Part shown: positions 57,616 to 64,000 of the stretch, piece by piece | Position numbering within the stretch: the first letter of the stretch is position 1 | Layout: the number at the start of each line of letters is the position of its first letter | Origin: Ochotona curzoniae | Lineage: Eukaryota; Chordata; Mammalia; Lagomorpha; Ochotonidae | Assembly (NCBI RefSeq): GCF_017591425.1 | Contig: NW_024467120.1 | Coordinates: 10,974,001 to 11,038,000 of the forward strand | DNA: 64,000 nt | Direction: 5' to 3' | Notes under the pieces: model-generated | Database searches by the model: none | What the model saw: the letters and a program-made list of their open reading frames with translations, nothing else | What the model was told of the DNA's origin: nothing | Translations under genes and position numbers: made by a program

Positions 57616-58436
57616 CTTCACTTACTGTTCCCCCAGGGACACACTTTGACTTTACTGTGTCTTGAGCTGAAATACTTGCAAATTGAAAGGACAAAGGACA
57701 CTCTACCAGGGGACTCCTGGCAGCCCTAAGTGCACCAAGCAGCTGTCCCCTCCCTTCTCCCGACATGGGCCCTGGACGTGTTGCCATAACTCCCTCCCTG
57801 GTGGGTCCTGCCTCTCTCCTGTTTTCTCCTCTTCTTGTACTTCTTTCTCAGTCATTGCAACTGTCACTGAGTCTGTTATAAAAAAGCAAGAGTCTCTGCC
57901 ATTCCCAAGCTTGACAACACTATACCAGCACCCGTCTATAAGGTATCTTTTGATAACGGCACATTTAAGACATCTCCATTTTGATGCACAAAATGCATTG
58001 CTGTTTCTCAAGGGAGAAACCTCAGACCCATGAGGAAATCAGAATGTCTGAGTCCTCACTTGGCTCCCTTGAGTCTCACATGTCAAACTTCTGGATGAGT
58101 CTGACAGCCGTGATGCGACAATGCCTGCCAACTTGGGGATCTAGGGATATAGGATACTCTTGTAAGTATGAAAAGGCAAGGAGGGAATTCATTTCCCCAA
58201 GCAAAAAAAGAGTATTTCTCCAACAGCCCACATCTTTCCCAAAAGACTTTCCATGCAGTATCTCTTTTGCCTAACTCTCCTGAAGCCAACAGGTCTTTTT
58301 CTTCAAAACATCCATCTGCTTTCACTCCCAATACCCATATCTGTCTATGCTCACTTAACATGTCAAGAAGTCTTCCGTATTTTCACAGTTTGACAGAAAG
58401 CATTTTGCTCTCAGTTGCCAAGAATAAGAAGCTCTG

Positions 58437-58544
<108 letters not shown>

Positions 58545-58890
58545 ATCCAATGACAGAAAGTCATAACCGCCCTCCCCCCAACTTGTCTTTCTTAATGGAG
58601 TTGTGATGACGAAAACTCAGCATTTCTGGAGCACAACGCTATCACACCACTAGATGTCAGTCTTGAGCTGTGGTGTAAAAGAAAGGCGGTGCAAGACTAC
58701 CCAACCAGAGCATGCGGTAATTCATCAGCTTTGGGGAGGAAACGTGAAGTCACCAAGATCCATCTCTTGCGACGAAAATAACCAAAGTGAGGGAAAGAAA
58801 TCATGACAGGAGAAGTTGATAGGGCATCTCGATTTTGAACTAAAGTTGCCACCAAGGTAGATAAAATAAAAATTAGATAAGTTTGCTAAC

Positions 58891-58912
58891 AAAAAAAAAA
58901 AAAAAAAAAAAA
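58891..58912 (+). repeat. Isolated A22 run with upstream AATAAA
   Basis: 22 adenines preceded by AATAAAA about 25 bases upstream (near 58865), the spacing of a polyadenylation signal to a retroposed poly(A) tail. No parent mRNA or TSD recognised. Confidence 0.6.
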
Positions 58913-60117
58913 GCATATCTCCTTTCCTTTACTGTCACCAAGTGGAACTGACTGCTGAGGGGGACTGTCTGATGGGCGAGCTTTTATCCACCCAATTGTC
59001 CCTTTTTACCAGGACCGCAGAAGAAAGCCCAAACTCTGACAACATGGATAAATGCTGATGTGGCCCTTAGTGTCGCCATCTCACTGAATTAGGACAGAAG
59101 TGCAAACCCAGAGCTAGCATCTTCGAAGGTGTGGTTTCTAACCTCAGAAGGATTCTGAATATAACCCTCAGTATTCCTCCTTGTCTAAGAGGACAGGTCC
59201 ATCCTTCTCTCTCCCCCTAGATGATCTTACCTCCACAGGGACCATTGGGTCTGCAAATGTTCAAGTTCTCCCTTCCCTACCCCATCCCACACACATCCCA
59301 CTCCTGTAAGCAGCCTGCAGGTGCACTCCTCTCCCCTCCCAAGCCACACATCGCAAGCAGTAAGACAGCCGCCATCCCTTCTCCAGCAGGCCTCCCAGCA
59401 CTCTGCTCCCCTGATCCATTTCTTCTCTGTATTACCACAGAATGCCAGTGCAAGTCAACGAAGAAGGACTGACCTCTCCTAGTAACTGGTGTGACGATTC
59501 CTCCAAGAGATTTCCTAGGAAAAGTCCCTGATAAGCCTTTGACATGGAAAGATCTTTCAGCTGCAGCCAAGGACAGTGATCCCTTGTTCTAAGGGAGGAG
59601 AAGAAGGGAGAGGAACTCACAGGAAGACAGAGGCAGTGTGCCTTGTAGGGCCTCCCTCTGCGGGAGAATCTCCAAACTTCCCTACAGCTCTGATGGAGGC
59701 CTTGATGCAATGGATTGTGATTAACATGAGTGAGTTTGCTGAGATTCCAATGGAGACACCACAGGACGAGTCTGAAGCTGCAGGTGCAGATGTGGAAGCA
59801 GACAGATGTATGACACAGGGCACCGATGAGCGAGAAAACCCTCAAGAAATTCACTGATGTATGGAAAGGATCTTACGCTGTGGCTTTGGACTAACACCTC
59901 TCAGTGGCAGAGGGCCCCAAGGGACATGGATTTAGCCTAGTTCCTTCTATCCTACCCTGAGCCTAGGGCAGTTCCTTTTCACATTCTCCTCTCTTCTCCC
60001 AAGCTTTTTAGGAATGAGCTCTACATTCACGGTGGCAACTTTGGAAAACATGTTTATAGAATCAGATTTATCTACGGCTGCATCACAGGCTCGGTGATGC
60101 TGTTAGATGAATAAAGG

Positions 60118-60424
60118 GAATCCACCTTGTGGTATGGCATGTTAAGCTGCCACCTACAATGCTGGCATCCAATATGGGTACTGATTCGTGTCCTGATGCT
60201 TCTCTTCTGATCCAACTCCCTGCTAATGGTCTGGGAAAATCAGGAGAAAGTAGATGGAGTGCTTGGATCTGTGTCATCCAAGTGGGAGACCCACATACAG
60301 CTCTTGGCGCCTGGTTGTCACCACTGGGGAGTGAACCAGCAGATGGAAAATCTCTCTTCCCCCTTCTACCCTGTGTAACTCCTTCAAACAAATATTTTTA
60401 AAACAATAATAACTTTTTAAAAAA
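60118..60424 (+). mobile_element. CSINE, older copy
   Basis: 'ggaatccaccttgtggtatg' head, 'ctgatccaactccctgctaa', 'gagtgaaccagcagatggaa', end 'caaacaaatatttttaaaac'. The usual 'ggctcctggcttcgg' part is shortened. Confidence 0.88.
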
Positions 60425-60514
60425 AGAAGTGAGAAAAGGAAAATATTCAAGAACTGCATAAAAGTTAGAAAAGGAGGCTAGAAAAGGAGGTGAAGATTAT
60501 TAAGATGAATATAT

Positions 60515-60834
60515 GGGGCTGGTGTTACAGTGCAGTAGGTTAAGCCACTACCTGAGATGTTGCACCCCATGTTGGAGTGTCAGGTTGAGCTCCTTGCTAA
60601 CGCATGGTTGTGAAAGCAAATGGTGGCTCAAGTGCTTTGGTCCCTGCCACCCAGGTGGGAGACCGTGATGGAGCTCCTTGCGGTTGGCTTCAGCCTAGCC
60701 CAGCCCTGGCTGTTGTGACCACTTGGAGAGTAAATCAATGGATAAAAGATGGAGCAGTCTCTCTCCTCAACCATCACACCCCATCATCGTTGCCTTGCAA
60801 ATGTAAATAAGCAAGTCTTTTTTTTTTTTAAAGG
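60515..60834 (+). mobile_element. CSINE, old copy (first of three in a row)
   Basis: Head GGGGCTGGTGTTACAGTGCA, then 'gagtgtcaggttgagctcct', 'accacttggagagtaaatca', tail 'aaataagcaagtc' with a T11 run. Confidence 0.88.
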
Positions 60835-60845
60835 AAGACTATTGC

Positions 60846-61179
60846 AGGCCTGGTGTGACAGCCTAGTGGCTAAAATCTTTACCTTGCAAGTGTCGGGATG
60901 TCATATGGGCGCTGGTTCATGTTCCAGCTGCTCCACTTTCATTTCAGATCGCTGGTTATGGCTTGGGAAAGCAGTCGAGGACGGCCCAAAGCCTTGGGAC
61001 CCTGCACCTGCATGGGAGACTCAAAAGAAGCTTCTGGCTCCTGGCTTTAGATGAGCTCAGTCCTGCCCTTTGCAGCTGCGTGGGGAGTGAACAAGCAGAC
61101 AGAAGATCTTTCTCTCTGTCTCTCCTTCTCTCTGTAAATCTGACTTGTCAATAAAAAAAAATCAAGAAATCTTTTTGAA
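60846..61179 (+). mobile_element. CSINE, intermediate (second of three)
   Basis: Head 'aggcctggtgtgacagccta', 'cagtcgaggacggcccaaag', 'tctgacttgtcaataaaaaa'. Flanks share a GGAAGAC motif (60835-60841 and 61184-61190). Confidence 0.92.
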
Positions 61180-61193
61180 AAATGGAAGACAGT

Positions 61194-61510
61194 GGGCCCA
61201 GTGTGGTAGCCTAATGGCTAAAGTCCTTGCCTCACACACACCAAGATTTCATATAGGCACAGGTTCTAATCCCGACAGCTGTACTTCCCATCCAGCTCCA
61301 TGCCTGTGACCTGGGAAAGTTGAGGACAGCCCAAAGCCTTGGGATCCTGCTTCCTCGTGGGAGACCTGGAGGAGGCTCCAGGCTCCTGGCTTTGGATGGG
61401 CACAGCTCCTGCTGTTGCGGTCACCTGGGGAGTGAATCATTGGACGGAAAATCTTCCTCTTTGTCCCCCTCTTTGTATATGTAATAAAAATAAATAAATA
61501 TTTTTTTTTT
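61194..61510 (+). mobile_element. CSINE, intermediate (third of three), TSD
   Basis: Head GGGCCCAGTGTGGTAGCCTA. TSD AAATGGAAGAC at 61180-61190 and 61511-61521, the left copy lying at the 3' end of the previous SINE. A small deletion shortens 'gcagtcgagg' to 'gttgagg'. Confidence 0.94.
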
Positions 61511-61524
61511 AAATGGAAGACTGT

Positions 61525-62195
61525 TCTGAAAATGGAAGCACAGAGTTGTCTGGGGTCACACTGCAACACAGAGTGAGCGCAGTCTTGTGTGAGACCAGAT
61601 GCAGGTAGTCCGCAATAGGAAGAGACGATGTCATAAAAATGAAAACATCTTTGTGTAATAAGTAGATGGCAGGAGAAATAGGGAGAACCACCGTGCTATA
61701 CGAATTCTACTTGAAATGTCTGTGCCGCCTTTTGTCACAGCCTGTCCAGGTCAGCGAAATACAAGACATTCTTTCATTAGCTGCCCAGGGCTTCGGTGTC
61801 AAATGACATTCAGACTGGGCTCACTTCACATTCCAACAGAAAAATCGGTCCATTCACTAGACAGCCATTAGCAGCGAAACACAGTAAAGATTTAACAAAC
61901 AGTGTATTTGGTTTGTTGGATCAGATTTTCTTTCCCCATAGACATATTGTGCTTCTCCAGGAAGCCTTGTCCTTCGCTTTTGTTCACATGCCTGTGCTAG
62001 GGTTTCACTGTAACCTTACCTATTCCGACTCGCAATTCAGGGTAAATGAGTTCCATCTTGAGCTGTGTTTAACAAAATGAATCAGAAAAACTGAAATAGA
62101 GCATTATTAGGACTGCTCTGTTCCCCAGCTCTGTTTTATATCATTGCCACAGCATATGGCTATTTGCACTTAAATATAAATTGAAAGTGGAGTTG
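61525..62195. other. Unassigned single-copy-looking interval
   Basis: No recognised element. Frame 61796-62080 (94 codons) unassigned. Confidence 0.4.
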
Positions 62196-62490
62196 GGTTT
62201 TGGTGTGGCAGTTTAAATGCTGCTCATGACCGCTGCATGCCAAATGGGAGTACCTGGGTTCAAATCCTGGCTCCACTCCTATTTCCAGCTTTCCGGTGTG
62301 CGCTGTGGGAGGCAGAGGGCTGATGGCTTAAGTACACAAGTCCTTGTCACTCACGCAGAAGACCTAAGATGAATTCTGGGGCAAGTGGAATCAGCCTGAT
62401 CCAGTCCTAGCAGTTGTGGTCATCTGGGGAGTGAAGCAGCAAATGGAACATCCCTCCCTGATTCTCTCTGCTTTTAAACAAGATTAGATT
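62196..62490 (+). mobile_element. CSINE, very old subfamily
   Basis: 'gggttttggtgtggcagttt' head, 'acctgggttcaaatcctggc' with an older-type B box (GGTTCAAATCC), 'ctgtgggaggcagagggctg', end 'cttttaaacaagattag'. The B box is closer to the tRNA consensus than in young copies. Confidence 0.82.
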
Positions 62491-62509
62491 CTATTAAGTG
62501 ACTTAAAAA

Positions 62510-62645
62510 CCTCCTGTCCCATTGTACGAGCCATCATGCAAATGTTTGCGGCCACATGAGGCTAGCAGCGACTTCATTGGACAGTGAGATAAAAAGAATT
62601 TGCATGTTGTAGAAAATTCCACTTGACACTATTGACACACAGAGA
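62510..62645 (-). mobile_element. Possible hAT-type nonautonomous DNA transposon fragment
   Basis: 'gcggccacatgaggctagca' and 'cattggacagtgagataaaa' followed by 'gtagaaaattcca' recall the ancient MER-type hAT consensus ('…ccacatgtggctagtggctac…attggacagcgcag…'). The fragment is short. No terminal repeats seen. Confidence 0.45.
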
Positions 62646-62814
62646 CATACATGCTCACACACATGCATGAGCACAACATCATGGTCATCATGTAGGGACC
62701 GTCAGAATGACATGAAACTAAATTATCCATCAGCGAGTCATACAAAAAACATTAGCCTCCATATGTGAGTTTTAAATAATCTGTATCATTTTGTCTTATT
62801 GAAATAATATGTAC

Positions 62815-63139
62815 GGGCCCGGCGTGGTGGCGCAAGTGGTTAAGGTCCTCGCCTTGCACGCCCGGGATCCCATATGGGCGCCGGTTCTAATCCCAGCAGC
62901 CCCGCTTCCCTTCCAGCTCCCTGCCTGTGGCCTGGGAAAGCAGTCGAGGACGGCCCAAAGCTTTGGGACCCTGCACCCGCGTGGGAGACCCGGAAGAGGC
63001 TCCTGGCTTCGGATCGGCATAGTATCGGCCGTTGCGCTCACTTGGGGAGTGAATCATCGGACGGAAGATCTTCCTCTCTGTCTCTCCTCTCTGTATATCC
63101 GCCTTTCCAATAAAAAAATAATAAATCTTAAAAAAAAAA
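62815..63139 (+). mobile_element. CSINE, young, perfect 14-bp TSD
   Basis: The cleanest copy in the window. Head GGGCCCGGCGTGGTGGCGCA, with Pol III A box TGGCGCAAGTGG at 62828-62839 and B box GGTTCTAATCC at 62883-62893. TSD GAAATAATATGTAC at 62801-62814 and 63140-63153. Confidence 0.98.
62828..62893 (+). promoter_or_regulatory. Internal RNA polymerase III promoter (A and B boxes) of CSINE
   Basis: A box TGGCGCAAGTGG (62828-62839) and B box GGTTCTAATCC (62883-62893), 43 bp apart, in the tRNA-derived head. The B box differs from the tRNA consensus GGTTCGANTCC at the conserved G. Representative of all young copies. Confidence 0.75.
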
Positions 63140-63294
63140 GAAATAATATGTACAATTAAGATGATGTTCCCCATGCTTTGTTTACATCACCAGTCACTGA
63201 ACTGAGTTACCACGGAATGTACTAACTCTTCCAATGAAATACCATTTGGACGCTGCTCTGCTTGGAAGCTGGTAAACAGAAGTATAAATTCAGG

Positions 63295-63625
63295 AGCCCG
63301 CTTGGTAGCCTAGTGGCTAAAGTCCTTACCTTGAATGTGCCAGGATCCCATATGGGCACCGGTTCTAATTCTGACACCCCTGTTTCCCATCCAACTCCCT
63401 GCTTGTGACCTGGGAGAGCAGTCAAGGATGACCCAAAGCCTTGGGACCCTGTACCTGCTTGGGGGACTAGGAAGAGTCTCCTGGTTCCTGGCTTTGGATC
63501 AGCTCATCTCAGGCTATTGCAGCTCACTTGGGGAGTGAATCAGCAGACAGAAGATGTTCCTCTCTGTCTCTCCTCCTCTATATATATCTGACTTTGCAAT
63601 AAAAATAACTAATTAAAAAACAAAG
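63295..63625 (+). mobile_element. CSINE, intermediate subfamily, 15-bp TSD
   Basis: Head 'agcccgcttggtagcctagt' (start shared with the TSD), 'cccatatgggcaccggttct', 'gcagtcaaggatgacccaaa', tail AATAAAAATAACTAATTAA. TSD AAGTATAAATTCAGG at 63280-63294 and AAGTCTAAATTCAGG at 63626-63640 (14 of 15). Confidence 0.95.
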
Positions 63626-63754
63626 AAGTCTAAATTCAGGAAACTCCCTCTGCATTTATTTTTCTGGAATCAAGACTAAACTCATTGTCTCCATACACAC
63701 AGCTAGCGTATTTTCAATCACTATTGATTTATGCTTACTGGGTCCTAACTGTGC

Positions 63755-63885
63755 TATTGCCAAGGTGGGTCATATAACTTGCCTAAGACTCAACTTCTCT
63801 GACTTAAAAGGAGAATTACAGTATCTCTATCACCAGCCTTGTTATAAAGATCAAAGGAAGATTGTGCAGGGATGTGTAGCCCTCA
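63755..63885 (+). mobile_element. MIR SINE fragment
   Basis: 'gggtcatataacttgcctaa', 'gactcaacttctctgactta' and 'agtatctctatcaccagcct' follow the ancient MIR layout (…gtcacttaacctctctgagcctcag…). Short and diverged. Confidence 0.55.
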
Positions 63886-64000
63886 TGAGCTGGGCAAGGA
63901 TGACTAAACAGGAACCGTCCATGATTGCAGGTCAGGTGGAGTGTAACAGCTTTTATTAACTTCCACGTCTCAATTGCTTTTGGCATACAGAGCCCAGGGA

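Noticed and set aside
59432..59857. Overlapping 140-codon minus and 93-codon plus frames
   Set aside because: No recognised domain, no splice sites or polyadenylation context, and both strands open over the same interval suggests chance.
62536..62605. ATGCAAAT and ATTTGCAT octamer motifs 62 bp apart, inverted
   Set aside because: They fall in or beside a probable hAT-type repeat fragment; 8-mers of this kind occur by chance, and no other promoter features are present.
62828..62893. Possible tRNA gene
   Set aside because: A and B boxes belong to the tRNA-derived SINE head; no cloverleaf with acceptor stem or anticodon arm is maintained.

Overview
This window is mammalian nuclear DNA, most likely from a lagomorph and probably a pika (Ochotona). 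The main evidence is about fifty copies, on both strands, of a tRNA-derived C-type SINE of about 320 bp. It has an A box, a B box, a pyrimidine-rich 3' part, an AATAAA-type A-rich tail and flanking target-site duplications (TSDs). I recognise this as the lagomorph CSINE family, and the GGGCCCGGCG-headed young variant looks like the pika rather than the rabbit form. The species call is inference; no database was searched.

I found no convincing host protein-coding exon, tRNA, rRNA or CRISPR array. Nearly all long reading frames are read-through of SINE copies or of L1. The window reads as intergenic or intronic sequence built by layered retrotransposition.

Layout. 1-2 kb: five minus-strand SINEs, two of them back to back. 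3.3-9.5 kb: ancient L1 pieces, interrupted by a short unassigned poly(A)-ended retroposon (about 4.12-4.80 kb) and a full-length ORF1-only half-L1 (HAL1-like) element with a 16-bp TSD (5.59-8.10 kb). 9.55-15.64 kb: a composite insertion splitting one ancient L1 ORF2. It carries a GC-rich degenerate tandem-repeat retroposon, itself split by a young 5'-truncated L1 with an open ORF2 C-terminus and a 14-bp TSD. 15.8-21.2 kb: low-repeat DNA with a class I endogenous retrovirus gag start at 20.16 kb and an unassigned 151-codon frame. 23.4-25.9 kb: a SINE-free single-copy-looking interval. 26.8-31.7 kb: a long ancient L1 with five SINE insertions. 32.6-33.5 kb: inverted ancient L1. 37.3-39.4 kb: a Tigger-like DNA transposon broken up by SINEs. 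39.6-40.5 kb: L2. 47.1 kb: a second Tigger-like fragment beside an MLT1-like LTR. 49.3-50.3 kb: L1. 50.4-56.7 kb: mostly unassigned. 58.4 kb: a long CA microsatellite. 60.5-61.5 kb: three head-to-tail SINEs. 62.8 and 63.3 kb: two further SINEs with clear TSDs.

The best candidate for something not well described is the poly(A)-ended retroposon family with a degenerate GC-rich tandem-repeat body (about 12.0-14.0 kb and 4.12-4.80 kb). Its architecture resembles SVA-type composite retroposons. The alternative is an L1 5' UTR derivative.
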